Source: Pseudomonas paraglycinae (GTDB lineage: Bacteria; Pseudomonadota; Gammaproteobacteria; Pseudomonadales; Pseudomonadaceae). From it: DNA of 64,000 bases. Below, piece by piece: positions 1-10,460 of the stretch (positions within the stretch are counted from its first letter, which is position 1; every line of letters starts with the position of its first letter). The position numbers and the translations under genes were made by a program. A model generated the notes under the pieces. It did not search any database, was not told the origin of the DNA, and saw only the letters and a program-made list of their open reading frames with translations. The DNA is taken from assembly GCF_021601625.1 (NCBI RefSeq), contig NZ_BQHR01000002.1, positions 310,001 through 374,000 on the forward strand. Reading direction: 5' to 3'.

Positions 1-1
1 C

Positions 2-550
2 TGGCAGCGCCCGGCCGATGAGGTCAGCGCCTTGATGGATCTGTTCTTCAAGGCGTTGCGTCGCGAGGCAAAGCGCCTGAATGACAACAACATCAGTCTG
101 CGCATCATCGGTGACCGTACGCGGTTCCATCCGGAGCTTCAGGCCGCCATGCGTGAAGCGGAAGCGATGACCGCCGGTGCCAACCGTTTCATCCTGCAGA
201 TCGCCGCCAACTACGGCGGTCAGTGGGACATTGCGCAAGCGGCGCAGCGTCTGGCGCGTGAAGTTCAGGCCGGTCATCTGCGGCCGGAAGACATCACGCC
301 GGATCTGCTGCAGACCTGCCTGGTTACCGGTGATCTGCCGTTGCCCGACTTGTGCATCCGCACCGGCGGCGAGCACCGCATCAGCAATTTCCTCTTGTGG
401 CAGCTGGCTTACGCCGAGCTGTACTTCTCCGACCTGTTCTGGCCGGACTTCAAACACGAAGCCATGCGCAATGCGCTGGCCGATTTCGCTTTGCGCCAGC
501 GTCGCTTCGGTAAAACGAGCGAGCAGGTCGAAGCTGGAGCCCGGGTTTAA
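2..550 (+). CDS. uppS: Isoprenyl (undecaprenyl diphosphate) synthase, 3' part
   Basis: The window opens inside this gene; about 182 C-terminal codons are visible and the start lies upstream. UppS condenses isopentenyl diphosphate units onto farnesyl diphosphate in cis, making the C55 carrier lipid for peptidoglycan and O-antigen. Family motifs seen are NYGGQWDI and the substrate-binding RTGGEHRISNFLLWQ stretch, followed by the AYAELYF motif. The TAA stop overlaps the ATG of cdsA by one base (TAATG), so the two are probably translationally coupled. It is the upstream member of the envelope-lipid run that continues to bamA and the lpx genes. Confidence 0.95.
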   Translation, partial: WQRPADEVSALMDLFFKALRREAKRLNDNNISLRIIGDRTRFHPELQAAMREAEAMTAGANRFILQIAANYGGQWDIAQAAQRLAREVQAGHLRPEDITPDLLQTCLVTGDLPLPDLCIRTGGEHRISNFLLWQLAYAELYFSDLFWPDFKHEAMRNALADFALRQRRFGKTSEQVEAGARV

Positions 551-1356
551 TGCTTAAACAACGCATCATCACTGCACTGATTCTGCTGCCGATCGCCCTG
601 GGCGGTTTTTTCCTGCTCGAGGGTTCCGGTTTTGCTCTGTTCATCGGGCTGGTCGTAAGTCTGGGCGCCTGGGAATGGGCGCGTCTGGCCGGCTTCACCG
701 CACAGGCATTTCGTGTCGGCTACGCGGCGGTGGTCGCGCTGATGCTGTTCGTCATGTACATCCTGCCGGGGCTGGCGCCTTGGGTGTTGGGTGCTTCGGT
801 GATCTGGTGGGCATTGGCGACCTGGCTGGTGCTGACTTACCCGCGCTCCAGCGAGCATTGGTCCAGCGCCGCCGCCAAGCTGGTGATCGGTCTGTTGATT
901 CTGTTGCCTGCCTGGCAAGGTTTGGTGCAGATCAAGCAGTATCCGCTGGGCAACTGGCTGATCATGGCGGTGATGGTGCTGGTGTGGGGCGCTGATATCG
1001 GTGCCTATTTCTCCGGTCGCGCGTTCGGCAAGCGCAAGCTGGCGCCGCAAGTCAGTCCCGGCAAAAGCTGGGAGGGCGTGTATGGCGGTCTGGCGCTGAG
1101 CCTGGTCATCACCACCCTGGTCGCGCTGGTCCGTGACTGGACGGTGGCACAACTGTTCAAGGGCTTGATCGGCGCTGCGGTGATCGTCTTCATCTCGGTG
1201 GTGGGTGACCTGACCGAAAGCATGTTCAAGCGTCAGTCCGGCATCAAGGACAGCAGTAATCTGCTGCCCGGTCATGGTGGTGTACTGGATCGCATCGACA
1301 GCCTGACGGCGGCGATCCCGGTCTTCGCGGTGCTGTTGTGGATGGCGGCGTCGTGA
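550..1356 (+). CDS. cdsA: Phosphatidate cytidylyltransferase
   Basis: CDP-diglyceride synthetase of the inner membrane; it makes CDP-diacylglycerol from phosphatidic acid and CTP, the branch point for all phospholipids. The 268-residue protein is almost entirely hydrophobic helices. Its C-terminal part carries the family signature with S-x-x-x-K-R, [15 protein letters not shown] (about residues 218-246), which holds the metal and substrate residues. The start overlaps the uppS stop by one base, and its own stop overlaps the GTG start of dxr. Length is slightly shorter than the E. coli protein, as is usual in pseudomonads. Confidence 0.96.
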   Translation: MLKQRIITALILLPIALGGFFLLEGSGFALFIGLVVSLGAWEWARLAGFTAQAFRVGYAAVVALMLFVMYILPGLAPWVLGASVIWWALATWLVLTYPRSSEHWSSAAAKLVIGLLILLPAWQGLVQIKQYPLGNWLIMAVMVLVWGADIGAYFSGRAFGKRKLAPQVSPGKSWEGVYGGLALSLVITTLVALVRDWTVAQLFKGLIGAAVIVFISVVGDLTESMFKRQSGIKDSSNLLPGHGGVLDRIDSLTAAIPVFAVLLWMAAS

Positions 1357-2543
1357 GTCGCCCACAGCAGATTACCGTCCTGGGGGCGACCGGTTCGATC
1401 GGTCTGAGCACCCTGGATGTCATCGCCCGGCATCCGGAGCGTTATCAGGCTTTCGCCCTGAGCGGTTTTACCCGTCTGAGCGAACTGTTTGCCCTGTGTG
1501 TTCGCCATCTCCCGAAATATGCGGTAGTGCCGGAAGCCGGCGCTGCCCGCAGCCTGCAGGACGATTTGCGTGCTGCGGGCCTGTCGACGCAGGTGCTGGT
1601 CGGCGAAGAAGGCTTGTGTCAGGTCGCTGCTGCACCGGAGGTGGATGCTGTCATGGCCGCCATCGTCGGCGCTGCCGGCTTGCGCCCGACTTTGGCGGCA
1701 GTTGAGGCGGGCAAGAAGATTCTTCTGGCCAACAAGGAAGCGCTGGTCATGTCCGGCGCCTTGTTCATGCAGGCCGTGCGCAAGAGCGGTTCGGTCCTGT
1801 TGCCGATCGATAGCGAGCACAACGCGATTTTCCAGTGCATGCCACAGGACTTTGCTCGCGGGTTGAGCAACGTTGGGGTCCGCCGGATTTTGCTCACGGC
1901 CTCTGGTGGCCCTTTCCGGCAGACGCCGATGGCCGAGCTGGCACATGTTTCACCCGATCAGGCGTGTGCGCACCCGAACTGGTCGATGGGTCGCAAGATC
2001 TCGGTCGATTCGGCCAGCATGATGAACAAAGGGCTCGAATTGATCGAGGCCTGCTGGTTGTTCGATGCCAAGCCATCGCAAGTCGAGGTGGTGATTCATC
2101 CGCAGAGCGTGATTCATTCGCTGGTCGATTACGTGGACGGTTCGGTGCTGGCGCAGTTGGGCAATCCCGACATGCGCACGCCGATTGCCAACGCCCTGGC
2201 CTGGCCTGAGCGCATTGACTCGGGCGTGGCGCCGCTGGATCTGTTCGCTGTAGCACGCCTGGATTTCGAAGCACCCGACGAAGAGCGCTTCCCGTGCCTG
2301 CGTCTGGCGCGCCAGGCTGCCGAGGCGGGAAACAGCGCCCCGGCCATGCTCAATGCGGCGAATGAAGTGGCGGTCGCCGCGTTTCTCGACGGACGGGTTC
2401 GCTACCTGGAAATCGCGAGTATCATCGAGGAAGTCTTGAACCTCGAACCTGTGGTGGCCCTGGACAATCTCGATGCGGTGTTCACCGCTGACGCGACTGC
2501 CCGGACATTGGCCGGGCAGTGGTTAAGTCGTCACGGCCGATAG
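1353..2543 (+). CDS. dxr: 1-deoxy-D-xylulose 5-phosphate reductoisomerase
   Basis: Second enzyme of the MEP isoprenoid pathway; it rearranges and reduces DXP to MEP with NADPH and a divalent metal, and is the fosmidomycin target. The N-terminal GATGSIG loop binds [13 protein letters not shown], the metal/substrate motif DSEHNA and [10 protein letters not shown] are all present. I chose the GTG at 1353 because [17 protein letters not shown] is the usual N-terminus and it gives a GTGA overlap with the cdsA stop; an in-frame GTG at 1338 would add five residues. The product is 396 aa. ispD and ispF of the same pathway lie further along the window. Confidence 0.96.
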   Translation: MSRPQQITVLGATGSIGLSTLDVIARHPERYQAFALSGFTRLSELFALCVRHLPKYAVVPEAGAARSLQDDLRAAGLSTQVLVGEEGLCQVAAAPEVDAVMAAIVGAAGLRPTLAAVEAGKKILLANKEALVMSGALFMQAVRKSGSVLLPIDSEHNAIFQCMPQDFARGLSNVGVRRILLTASGGPFRQTPMAELAHVSPDQACAHPNWSMGRKISVDSASMMNKGLELIEACWLFDAKPSQVEVVIHPQSVIHSLVDYVDGSVLAQLGNPDMRTPIANALAWPERIDSGVAPLDLFAVARLDFEAPDEERFPCLRLARQAAEAGNSAPAMLNAANEVAVAAFLDGRVRYLEIASIIEEVLNLEPVVALDNLDAVFTADATARTLAGQWLSRHGR

Positions 2544-2596
2544 GTCTTGCAACACATGGCTTCACGCGGCACTGGACAGGATTGCGGAGAAAGTAG

Positions 2597-3949
2597 ATGA
2601 GCGCGCTCTATATGATTGCCGGCACCCTGATCGCTTTGGGTGTGCTGGTCACCTTTCACGAATTCGGCCATTTCTGGGTCGCGCGTCGCTGTGGCGTGAA
2701 GGTTCTGCGTTTCTCCGTGGGCTTCGGCATGCCGCTGCTGCGCTGGCACGATAAGCAGGGCACGGAGTTCGTGGTCGCGGCCATTCCGCTGGGTGGCTAC
2801 GTCAAGATGCTCGACGAGCGCGAGGGCGAAGTACCGGCCGATCAGCTTCATCAATCATTCAATCGCAAGTCCGTTCGTCAACGCATCGCGATCGTCGCCG
2901 CCGGTCCTGTGGCCAACTTTCTGCTTGCGCTGGTGTTCTTCTGGGTGCTGGCCATGCTCGGCAGCGAGCAGATTCGCCCGGTCATCGGTTCGGTGGAGTC
3001 CGGCAGCATCGCTGCAACGGCCGGACTGAGCGCCGGTCAGGAAATCGTCGCGATCGACGGTGAGCCGACCTCGGGCTGGGCGGCAGTCAACCTGCAACTG
3101 GTGCGACGTCTCGGGGAAAGCGGTTCCTTGCAGGTGCTGGTGCGCGAGCAGGGCTCTACGGCTGATACGCCTCGTGAACTGGCACTCGATAAATGGCTCA
3201 AGGGGGCTGACGAGCCGGATCCGATTCGCTCTCTCGGCATTCGCCCTTGGCGTCCGGCATTGCCGCCAGTGCTGGCCGAACTCGACCCGAAAGGTCCGGC
3301 CCAGGCAGCCGGGCTGAAAACCGGCGATCGTCTGCTGACGCTCGATGGCAAGGCGCTGGATGACTGGCAGCAGGTGGTCGACACCGTTCGTACGCGTCCT
3401 GATACCAAAATCGTGCTGCGCGTCGAGCGCGACGGTGTTCCAATCGACGTCCCTGTCACACTGGCCGCGCGGGGCGAGAAGAAGTCACCAAGCGGTTACC
3501 TGGGGGCGGGCGTGAAGGCTGTCGACTGGCCGCCGGAGATGATCCGCGAGGTCAGCTACGGGCCTTTGGCAGCAATTGGCGAGGGTGCCCGTCGTACCTG
3601 GACCATGAGCGTCCTGACGCTGGATTCACTGAAGAAAATGCTCTTCGGCGAGCTCTCGGTAAAAAACTTGAGTGGACCGATAACCATTGCTAAAGTGGCG
3701 GGCGCTTCTGCCCAGTCGGGCGTCGCTGATTTCCTGAATTTCCTTGCTTATCTGAGTATTAGCCTGGGGGTTCTGAATTTGCTGCCCATTCCTGTACTGG
3801 ATGGGGGGCATTTGTTGTTTTATCTGATCGAGTGGGCGCGTGGTCGTCCCTTGTCGGATCGGGTGCAAGGTTGGGGGATACAGATCGGTATCAGTTTGGT
3901 GGTCGGGGTGATGTTGCTTGCTCTGGTCAACGATCTGGGTCGACTGTAA
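2597..3949 (+). CDS. rseP: Site-2 intramembrane metalloprotease RseP
   Basis: Inner-membrane zinc protease that makes the second cut in the anti-sigma factor releasing the envelope-stress sigma factor (AlgU/RpoE); in Pseudomonas it is also called MucP. The 450-residue protein has the HEFGH zinc site at residues 21-25 in the first membrane helix, two PDZ domains in the periplasmic part (about 110-310), and the second metal motif LDGGH near residue 400 with flanking helices. A good AGGA-like ribosome site (ggagaaagtag) precedes the ATG. Its place directly before bamA couples outer-membrane protein assembly to the stress response. Confidence 0.96.
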   Translation: MSALYMIAGTLIALGVLVTFHEFGHFWVARRCGVKVLRFSVGFGMPLLRWHDKQGTEFVVAAIPLGGYVKMLDEREGEVPADQLHQSFNRKSVRQRIAIVAAGPVANFLLALVFFWVLAMLGSEQIRPVIGSVESGSIAATAGLSAGQEIVAIDGEPTSGWAAVNLQLVRRLGESGSLQVLVREQGSTADTPRELALDKWLKGADEPDPIRSLGIRPWRPALPPVLAELDPKGPAQAAGLKTGDRLLTLDGKALDDWQQVVDTVRTRPDTKIVLRVERDGVPIDVPVTLAARGEKKSPSGYLGAGVKAVDWPPEMIREVSYGPLAAIGEGARRTWTMSVLTLDSLKKMLFGELSVKNLSGPITIAKVAGASAQSGVADFLNFLAYLSISLGVLNLLPIPVLDGGHLLFYLIEWARGRPLSDRVQGWGIQIGISLVVGVMLLALVNDLGRL

Positions 3950-3969
3950 CGCTTCGCTGAATTGCGAAT

Positions 3970-3998
3970 CTGCCGCATTTTGCGGCAGTTTGTTTATT
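3970..3998 (+). terminator. Hairpin with T-rich tail between rseP and bamA
   Basis: CTGCCGC (3970-3976) pairs with GCGGCAG (3982-3988) around a five-base loop and is followed by TTTGTTTATT. It resembles a weak intrinsic terminator or attenuator 26 bases before the bamA start, possibly limiting read-through from the cdsA-dxr-rseP transcript. Confidence 0.6.
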
Positions 3999-4023
3999 GC
4001 CAGTTGGAATAAGAAAGGACTTC

Positions 4024-6399
4024 ATGAAACGTCTGCTGCTAACTGCGGTTCTCACCGTATTGATGATCGCCGAAGTTCACGCCGAGTCCTTCACTATCTC
4101 TGATATTCGCGTCAATGGCCTCCAGCGGGTCTCCGCGGGTAGCGTCTTTGGTGCCTTGCCGTTGAACGTCGGCGAGCAGGCGGATGATCGTCGCCTGGTG
4201 GAATCCACTCGTGCGTTGTTCAAAACCGGTTTCTTTCAAGATATCCAGCTGGGCCGCGAAGGCAACGTTCTGGTGATCACCGTCGTCGAACGTCCCTCGG
4301 TCGCCAGCATCGAGATCGAAGGCAACAAGGCGATCTCCACCGAAGACCTGATGAAAGGCCTCAAGCAATCCGGTCTGGCCGAAGGCGAGATCTTCCAGCG
4401 CGCGACCCTCGAAGGCGTGCGTAACGAGCTGCAACGTCAATACGTTGCACAAGGTCGTTACTCGGCTACCGTCGATACCGAAGTGGTCTCGCAGCCGCGC
4501 AACCGTGTCGGCCTGAAAGTGAAGATCAATGAAGGCACCGTTGCTGCCATTCAGCACATCAACGTGGTTGGCAACACGGTTTTCCCCGAAGAAGACCTGA
4601 CCGACCTGTTCGAACTGAAAACCACCAACTGGCTGTCGTTCTTCAAGAACGATGACAAGTACGCCCGTGAAAAACTGTCCGGTGACCTGGAGCGTCTGCG
4701 TTCCTACTACCTGGACCGCGGCTATATCAACATGGATATCGCTTCGACCCAGGTGTCCATCACCCCGGACAAGAAGCACGTCTACATCACCGTCAACGTC
4801 AACGAAGGCGAGAAGTACACCGTTCGTGACGTCAAACTCAGCGGTGACCTGAAGGTTCCTGAAGACCAGGTCAAGTCGCTGTTGCTGGTGCAGAAAGGCC
4901 AGGTGTTCTCGCGCAAGCTGATGACCACCACCTCCGAACTGATCACCCGTCGTCTGGGTAACGAGGGTTACACCTTCGCCAACGTCAACGGCGTACCGCA
5001 ACCGCACGACGAAGATCACACCGTCGATATCCTGTTTGCTGTCGATCCAGGCAAGCGTGCCTACGTCAATCGCATCAATTTCCGTGGCAACACCAAGTCC
5101 GAGGACGAAGTGCTGCGTCGTGAAATGCGTCAAATGGAAGGTGGCTGGGCTTCGACCTACCTGATCGACCAGTCCAAGACCCGTCTGGAGCGTCTGGGCT
5201 TCTTTAAAGAAGTCAACGTCGAAACCCCGGCCGTGCCAGGTGTCGACGACCAGGTTGACGTGAACTACAGCGTTGAAGAGCAGGCTTCCGGTTCGATCAC
5301 CGCCAGCGTCGGTTTCGCCCAGAGCGCCGGTCTGATCCTCGGTGGTTCGATCACCCAGAACAACTTCCTCGGTACCGGTAACCGCGTCAGCGTCGGCCTG
5401 ACCCGCAGCGAATACCAGAGCCGCTACAACTTCGGCTACGTTGACCCCTACTGGACCGCCGATGGCGTGAGCCTGGGTTACAACGCGTTCTACCGTACCA
5501 CCGACTACAAAGACCTCGACGTCGATGTGGCGAGCTATGCGGTAGACAGCCTGGGCGCCGGCGTGAACGTGGGCTACCCGATCAGCGAGACTTCGCGTCT
5601 GACCTTTGGTCTGTCCGTTCAACAGGACGAGATCAAGACCGGTACCTACACCGTTGACGAGATTTTCGACTTCGTTAACAGGGAAGGCGACAAGTACCTG
5701 AACTTCAAGGCCTCGGCCGGCTGGTCCGAGTCCACCTTGAACAAAGGTGTACTGCCGACCCGTGGTCGCTCCCAGAGCCTGACGCTGGAAACTACCGTTC
5801 CAGGCAGCGATCTGTCGTTCTTCAAGCTCGATTACCGCGGTCAGCTGTTTCAGCCGATCAGCGATAACTACACTCTGCGCCTGCACACTGAACTGGGCTA
5901 TGGCGACGGTTACGGTTCGACCGACGGCTTGCCGTTCTATGAAAACTACTATGCTGGTGGTTTCAACTCGGTGCGTGGCTTCAAGGACAGCACCCTTGGC
6001 CCGCGAAGCACGCCAAGTACGGGGAGTAACCCGGGCACGGCGAGAGACCCGGACCAGGATCCGCTGCCGTTCGGTGGTAACGTCCTGATCCAGGGCGGTG
6101 TCGAGGTTCTGTTCCCGCTCCCGTTCGTCAAGGATCAGCGTTCGCTGCGTACTTCGGTATTCTGGGATGTCGGTAACGTGTTCGACTCCAAGTGTTCCGA
6201 TACTACGAACGCCAACGGTACGAAGTCGAATACCCAATGCAACGACATCAGTCTTAGCAACATGGCCAGCTCCGTCGGTGTCGGCGTGACCTGGGTCACC
6301 GCACTGGGTCCGCTGAGTTTTGCACTGGCTATGCCGATCAAGAAACCGGATGACGCTGAAACTCAAGTGTTCCAATTCTCCCTCGGTCAGACGTTCTAA
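4024..6399 (+). CDS. bamA: Outer-membrane protein assembly factor BamA
   Basis: Omp85-family essential core of the BAM complex, which folds and inserts beta-barrel proteins into the outer membrane. The 791-residue precursor has a signal peptide ending near EVHA-ES (about residue 20), five POTRA repeats (about 22-425) and a 16-strand barrel. The VRGF motif of the L6 lid loop lies near residue 650, and the final residue is the expected aromatic (GQTF). I start at the ATG preceded by AAGAAAGGAC; an in-frame upstream start would place nine extra charged residues before the signal peptide. The L6-flanking loop (about 658-680) is rich in S, T, G, P and D and is probably surface exposed and variable. 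Confidence 0.97.
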   Translation: MKRLLLTAVLTVLMIAEVHAESFTISDIRVNGLQRVSAGSVFGALPLNVGEQADDRRLVESTRALFKTGFFQDIQLGREGNVLVITVVERPSVASIEIEGNKAISTEDLMKGLKQSGLAEGEIFQRATLEGVRNELQRQYVAQGRYSATVDTEVVSQPRNRVGLKVKINEGTVAAIQHINVVGNTVFPEEDLTDLFELKTTNWLSFFKNDDKYAREKLSGDLERLRSYYLDRGYINMDIASTQVSITPDKKHVYITVNVNEGEKYTVRDVKLSGDLKVPEDQVKSLLLVQKGQVFSRKLMTTTSELITRRLGNEGYTFANVNGVPQPHDEDHTVDILFAVDPGKRAYVNRINFRGNTKSEDEVLRREMRQMEGGWASTYLIDQSKTRLERLGFFKEVNVETPAVPGVDDQVDVNYSVEEQASGSITASVGFAQSAGLILGGSITQNNFLGTGNRVSVGLTRSEYQSRYNFGYVDPYWTADGVSLGYNAFYRTTDYKDLDVDVASYAVDSLGAGVNVGYPISETSRLTFGLSVQQDEIKTGTYTVDEIFDFVNREGDKYLNFKASAGWSESTLNKGVLPTRGRSQSLTLETTVPGSDLSFFKLDYRGQLFQPISDNYTLRLHTELGYGDGYGSTDGLPFYENYYAGGFNSVRGFKDSTLGPRSTPSTGSNPGTARDPDQDPLPFGGNVLIQGGVEVLFPLPFVKDQRSLRTSVFWDVGNVFDSKCSDTTNANGTKSNTQCNDISLSNMASSVGVGVTWVTALGPLSFALAMPIKKPDDAETQVFQFSLGQTF

Positions 6400-6444
6400 G
6401 CGTTTGACCCAAGATAACGACAATGGATTTTGTAGGAGTGCATC

Positions 6445-6948
6445 GTGCGTAAGTTGACTCAATTGGTTCTCCTGGCCTCCGTACTGGTGGCAGGCCCGGC
6501 ATTTGCCGACATGAAAATCGCCGTTCTGAACTATCAGATGGCGCTGCTGGAATCCGACGCGGCCAAGAAGTACGCCGTGGATGCCGAGAAGAAATTCGGC
6601 CCTCAACTGACCAAGCTCAAGACCCTGGAAAGCAGCGCCAAGGGCATTCAGGATCGCCTGATGGCCGGTGGCGACAAGATGCAGCAAGGCGAGCGCGAGC
6701 GTCTGGAGCTTGAGTTCAAGCAAAAGGCTCGTGACTTCCAGTTCCAGTCCAAGGAACTGAACGAAGCCAAGGCCGTTGCCGACCGCGAAATGCTCAAGCA
6801 ACTGAAGCCGAAGCTGGATAGCGCAGTGGAAGAAGTCATCAAGAAAGGTGGTTTTGACCTGGTGTTCGAGCGTGGCGCAGTGATCGATGTCAAACCTCAG
6901 TACGACATCACGCGCCAGGTTATCGAGCGCATGAATCAGCTGAAGTAA
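6445..6948 (+). CDS. skp: Periplasmic chaperone Skp/OmpH
   Basis: Small trimeric periplasmic chaperone that holds unfolded outer-membrane proteins on their way to BamA. The 167-residue precursor has a clear signal peptide with cleavage after PAFA (about residue 21), then alpha-helical arms rich in K, E and Q (about 50-130) that form the jellyfish-like tentacles. The start is GTG, supported by TGTAGGAGTG upstream. It follows bamA by 45 bases and precedes lpxD by three bases, the classic bamA-skp-lpxD order. Confidence 0.95.
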   Translation: MRKLTQLVLLASVLVAGPAFADMKIAVLNYQMALLESDAAKKYAVDAEKKFGPQLTKLKTLESSAKGIQDRLMAGGDKMQQGERERLELEFKQKARDFQFQSKELNEAKAVADREMLKQLKPKLDSAVEEVIKKGGFDLVFERGAVIDVKPQYDITRQVIERMNQLK

Positions 6949-6951
6949 CCC

Positions 6952-8007
6952 ATGACCGTGACTATCAAGCTCGGCCAGTTGGCCGAGTTCCTCGGCGCCA
7001 CCCTGAGTGGCGACCCCGAGAAGCAAATCACTGGGCTAGCCACCTTGCAGGAGGCTGGCCCAGCTCAGTTGAGCTTTCTGGCAAACCCCCAATACCGTAA
7101 ATACCTGGCAGGCTCGCAAGCCGCAGCCCTGTTGCTCAAGGCTGCCGACGCGGAAGGTTATGCCGGTGATGCGTTGGTGGTGCCGGATCCTTACCTGGCT
7201 TACGCGCGCATTTCCCATCTGTTCGATCCAAAGCCCAAGGCAACTGCCGGCGTTCATCCAACAGCGGTGATTGCCGAGGATGCCGTGGTTGATCCGAGTG
7301 CCAGTGTCGGTCCCTTCGTGGTGATCGAAGCCGGGGCTCGAATCGGTGCAGGCGTGACACTCGGCGCGCATTGCGTTGTCGGTGCCCGCAGCGAAATCGG
7401 CGAGGGCGGCTGGCTGGCCCCGCGGGTCACGCTGTATCACGATGTGCGGATCGGCAAGCGTGTGGTGATCCAGTCCGGTGCTGTGCTCGGCGGTGAAGGC
7501 TTCGGCTTTGCCAACGAGAAGGGCATCTGGCAAAAGATCGCCCAGATCGGTGGCGTGACCATCGGCGACGATGTGGAGATCGGCGTGAATACCGCCATCG
7601 ACCGCGGTGCGTTGGCCGATACCGTGATCGGCAATGGCGTGAAGCTCGACAACCAGATTCAGATCGCCCACAACGTGCAGGTCGGTGACCACACCGCCAT
7701 GGCGGCGTGCGTGGGGATTTCCGGCAGCACCAAAATCGGCAAGCACTGCATGCTCGCCGGCGGTGTTGGCCTGGTAGGGCACATCGATATTTGCGACAAC
7801 GTATTCCTGACCGGGATGACCATGGTGACCCACTCGATTACCGAGCCGGGTGCCTATTCTTCCGGCACAGCTATGCAACCTGCGGCCGAATGGCGCAAAA
7901 GCGCGGCCCGTATTCGTCAGCTCGATGACATCGCGCGACGTTTGAAACAGCTGGAAAAGCGGTCCGGGGAAGTGACCCCCGACGGTAATGCTTCATCTGA
8001 AGGCTGA
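6952..8007 (+). CDS. lpxD: UDP-3-O-(3-hydroxyacyl)glucosamine N-acyltransferase
   Basis: Third step of lipid A synthesis; it adds the second hydroxyacyl chain to UDP-3-O-acyl-glucosamine from acyl-ACP. The 351 residues comprise an N-terminal uridine-binding domain (about 1-100), a left-handed parallel beta-helix built from hexapeptide repeats (about 100-300) and a C-terminal helix. The catalytic histidine is His240 in [10 protein letters not shown]. It starts three bases after skp, so it is clearly co-transcribed. The tail after residue 325 is charged and probably flexible. Confidence 0.96.
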   Translation: MTVTIKLGQLAEFLGATLSGDPEKQITGLATLQEAGPAQLSFLANPQYRKYLAGSQAAALLLKAADAEGYAGDALVVPDPYLAYARISHLFDPKPKATAGVHPTAVIAEDAVVDPSASVGPFVVIEAGARIGAGVTLGAHCVVGARSEIGEGGWLAPRVTLYHDVRIGKRVVIQSGAVLGGEGFGFANEKGIWQKIAQIGGVTIGDDVEIGVNTAIDRGALADTVIGNGVKLDNQIQIAHNVQVGDHTAMAACVGISGSTKIGKHCMLAGGVGLVGHIDICDNVFLTGMTMVTHSITEPGAYSSGTAMQPAAEWRKSAARIRQLDDIARRLKQLEKRSGEVTPDGNASSEG

Positions 8008-8063
8008 TACCATTTCCATATCAAGTGTGCACAGCCTCTGGACTGCCTCCTTGATTTGCTAGA

Positions 8064-8086
8064 GGAGTGCGCGTCAGTCGCGCTCC
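8064..8086 (+). other. Imperfect hairpin in the lpxD-fabZ spacer
   Basis: GGAG-T-GCGCG pairs with CGCGCTCC around a short loop in the 106-base gap between lpxD and fabZ. There is no strong T-tract, so this may be an mRNA processing or stability element rather than a terminator. Confidence 0.35.
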
Positions 8087-8113
8087 CAATCTTTACATAG
8101 GCTTCCCCCCGAA

Positions 8114-8554
8114 ATGATGGACATCAACGAGATTCGCGAATACCTGCCTCACCGTTACCCGTTCCTGCTGGTGGACCGGGTAGTGGAGCTGGATACGGAA
8201 GGCAAGCGCATTCGCGCCTACAAGAATGTCAGCATCAATGAACCGTTCTTCAATGGTCACTTCCCTGCGCACCCGATCATGCCGGGCGTGCTGATCATCG
8301 AAGCCATGGCTCAGGCTGCCGGGATCCTCGGTTTCAAGATGCTTGACGTGAAACCGGCCGACGGCACCCTTTACTACTTCGTCGGTTCCGACAAGCTGCG
8401 CTTCCGCCAGCCGGTGCTGCCGGGTGATCAGTTGATCCTTGAAGCCAAGTTCATCAGCTGCAAGCGTCAGATCTGGAAGTTCGAATGCCAGGCTTCGGTC
8501 GATGGTAAACCGGTCTGCTCGGCTGAAATCATTTGTGCGGAACGCAAGCTATGA
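8114..8554 (+). CDS. fabZ: 3-hydroxyacyl-[ACP] dehydratase FabZ
   Basis: Hot-dog-fold dehydratase of type II fatty acid synthesis; it converts 3-hydroxyacyl-ACP to trans-2-enoyl-ACP and competes with LpxA and LpxD for hydroxyacyl-ACP. The 146-residue protein shows the [12 protein letters not shown] motif with catalytic His49 and the IIEAMAQ helix with Glu63. Two ATGs in tandem (8114, 8117) could serve as start. The stop overlaps the lpxA start (ATGA). The position inside the lpx cluster is conserved and balances phospholipid and lipid A synthesis. Confidence 0.96.
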   Translation: MMDINEIREYLPHRYPFLLVDRVVELDTEGKRIRAYKNVSINEPFFNGHFPAHPIMPGVLIIEAMAQAAGILGFKMLDVKPADGTLYYFVGSDKLRFRQPVLPGDQLILEAKFISCKRQIWKFECQASVDGKPVCSAEIICAERKL

Positions 8555-9327
8555 GTTTGATTGACCCTCGCGCAATCATCGATCCGTCGGCCGTCCTGGC
8601 TGATGGCGTCGAGGTCGGCCCGTGGTCGATCATCGGTGCAGGTGTGGAAATCGGCGAGGGAACGGTCATCGGGCCACACGTGATCCTCAAAGGTCCGACC
8701 CGTATCGGCAGGCACAATCGCATCTACCAGTTTTCCTCTGTAGGCGAAGACACGCCGGACCTGAAATACAAGGGCGAAGAAACGCGCCTGGTGATCGGTG
8801 ACCATAATGTCATCCGTGAAGGCGTGACGATTCACCGTGGCACCGTGCAGGATCGTTCCGAAACGACCTTGGGTGATCACAACCTGATCATGGCCTATGC
8901 CCACATCGGACATGACAGCGTCATCGGCAACCACTGCATCCTGGTCAACAACACCGCGTTGGCCGGCCATGTGCACGTTGATGACTGGGCGATCCTGTCC
9001 GGTTTCACCCTGGTGCATCAGTATTGCCACATTGGCGCCCACAGCTTTTCCGGCATGGGCACGGCCATCGGCAAGGACGTTCCGGCGTTCGTCACTGTAT
9101 TTGGCAACCCGGCCGAAGCGCGCAGCATGAACTTCGAGGGCATGCGCCGTCGCGGTTTCAGCGAAGACGCCATTCACGCCCTGCGCCGTGCATACAAAAC
9201 GGTGTATCGCCAGGGACTGACCGTCGAGCAGGCGCTGGCCGAACTCGCCGAACCGTCCGCCCAGTTCCCGGAAGTCGCGGTGTTCCGTGACTCCATTCAG
9301 TCGTCGTCTCGCGGCATCACCCGCTGA
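8551..9327 (+). CDS. lpxA: UDP-N-acetylglucosamine acyltransferase
   Basis: First enzyme of lipid A synthesis; it transfers a 3-hydroxyacyl chain from ACP to the 3-OH of UDP-GlcNAc in the cytosol. At 258 residues it has the usual size. Hexapeptide repeats forming the left-handed beta helix fill residues 5-180, His118 in AYAHIGHDS matches the catalytic base (E. coli His125), and the C-terminal helical domain follows. I chose the ATG at 8551, which overlaps the fabZ stop by four bases; an upstream in-frame start adds only shadow codons of fabZ. Confidence 0.96.
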   Translation: MSLIDPRAIIDPSAVLADGVEVGPWSIIGAGVEIGEGTVIGPHVILKGPTRIGRHNRIYQFSSVGEDTPDLKYKGEETRLVIGDHNVIREGVTIHRGTVQDRSETTLGDHNLIMAYAHIGHDSVIGNHCILVNNTALAGHVHVDDWAILSGFTLVHQYCHIGAHSFSGMGTAIGKDVPAFVTVFGNPAEARSMNFEGMRRRGFSEDAIHALRRAYKTVYRQGLTVEQALAELAEPSAQFPEVAVFRDSIQSSSRGITR

Positions 9328-9329
9328 TC

Positions 9330-10460
9330 ATGGCCAATCTTCGTATTGCGCTGGTGGCGGGGGAGGCTTCCGGTGACATTCTGGGCGCCGGTCTCATGCG
9401 TGCGCTCAAGGCACAGCATCCCGCGGTGGAGTTCATCGGTGTCGGCGGTCCGCTGATGCAGGCCGAAGGCCTGACTTCCTATTTTCCGATGGAGCGTCTG
9501 TCGGTCATGGGGCTGGTGGAGGTCCTGGGGCGGTTGCGTGAGCTGCTCAAGCGCCGCAAGGACCTGATTGCTACCCTGATTGCCGAGAAGCCAGACGTAT
9601 TCATCGGTATCGACGCGCCGGACTTCAACCTCAATATCGAACTCAAGCTACGTCAGGCCGGAATCAAGACCGTGCATTACGTCAGCCCGTCGGTGTGGGC
9701 GTGGCGGCAGAAGCGGGTCCTGAAGATCCGCGAAGGCTGCGACCTGATGCTTACGCTGCTGCCGTTCGAAGCCAGATTCTACGAAGAGAAGGGCGTACCG
9801 GTGCGGTTCGTCGGCCATACGCTGGCCGACACCATTCCGCTGGAGGCTGATCGCTCTGCTGCGCGCGCCGAACTCGGTCTGCCGGATGGTCCGCTGGTGG
9901 CTTTGATGCCCGGCAGCCGGGGCGGTGAAGTCAGTCGTCTGGGGGCGCTGTTCCTCGATACTGCCCAGCGCGTGCGGGCCATGCGCCCAGGCGTGCGTTT
10001 CGTCATACCGTGCGCCAACCCCGAGCGTCGTGCCCAGCTCGAAGAGCTGCTGGCCGGCCGCGACCTGCCGGTGACCCTGCTCGATGGCAAATCCCATCTG
10101 GCGCTGGCGGCGTGCAATGCGGTCCTGATCGCGTCGGGTACGGCAACCCTTGAAGCGCTGTTGTACAAGCGCCCGATGGTCGTGGCCTACCGTCTTGCTC
10201 CGCTGACGTTCTGGATTCTCAAACGCATGGTCAAGAGCCCGTACGTGTCCCTGCCGAACCTGTTGGCCCAGCGATTGCTGGTCCCGGAATTGTTGCAGGA
10301 TGATGCCACGGTCGAGGCGCTTGCCCAGACCCTGTCGCCGTTGATCGACGGTGGCGAAGAGCAGACCCGCGGCTTCGACGAGATCCACCGCACCCTGCGC
10401 CTGGACGCTTCCAATCAGGCGGCTGACGCCGTTCTGAACCTGATCGGGCAAACACGATGA
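9330..10460 (+). CDS. lpxB: Lipid-A-disaccharide synthase
   Basis: Peripheral membrane GT-B glycosyltransferase (family GT19) joining UDP-2,3-diacylglucosamine and lipid X into the beta-1,6 disaccharide of lipid A. The 376 residues begin with the family motif VAGEASGD and contain SVWAWRQKR near residue 125, GHTLAD near residue 160, and the nucleotide-binding ASGTATLE region near residue 268. It starts two bases after lpxA, and its stop overlaps the ATG of rnhB. Confidence 0.96.
   Translation: MANLRIALVAGEASGDILGAGLMRALKAQHPAVEFIGVGGPLMQAEGLTSYFPMERLSVMGLVEVLGRLRELLKRRKDLIATLIAEKPDVFIGIDAPDFNLNIELKLRQAGIKTVHYVSPSVWAWRQKRVLKIREGCDLMLTLLPFEARFYEEKGVPVRFVGHTLADTIPLEADRSAARAELGLPDGPLVALMPGSRGGEVSRLGALFLDTAQRVRAMRPGVRFVIPCANPERRAQLEELLAGRDLPVTLLDGKSHLALAACNAVLIASGTATLEALLYKRPMVVAYRLAPLTFWILKRMVKSPYVSLPNLLAQRLLVPELLQDDATVEALAQTLSPLIDGGEEQTRGFDEIHRTLRLDASNQAADAVLNLIGQTR

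Noticed and set aside
4039-7026. 995-codon antisense open frame opposite bamA-skp
   Set aside because: It mirrors the GC-biased third positions of bamA and skp, has no family motifs, and lies opposite unquestionable genes.
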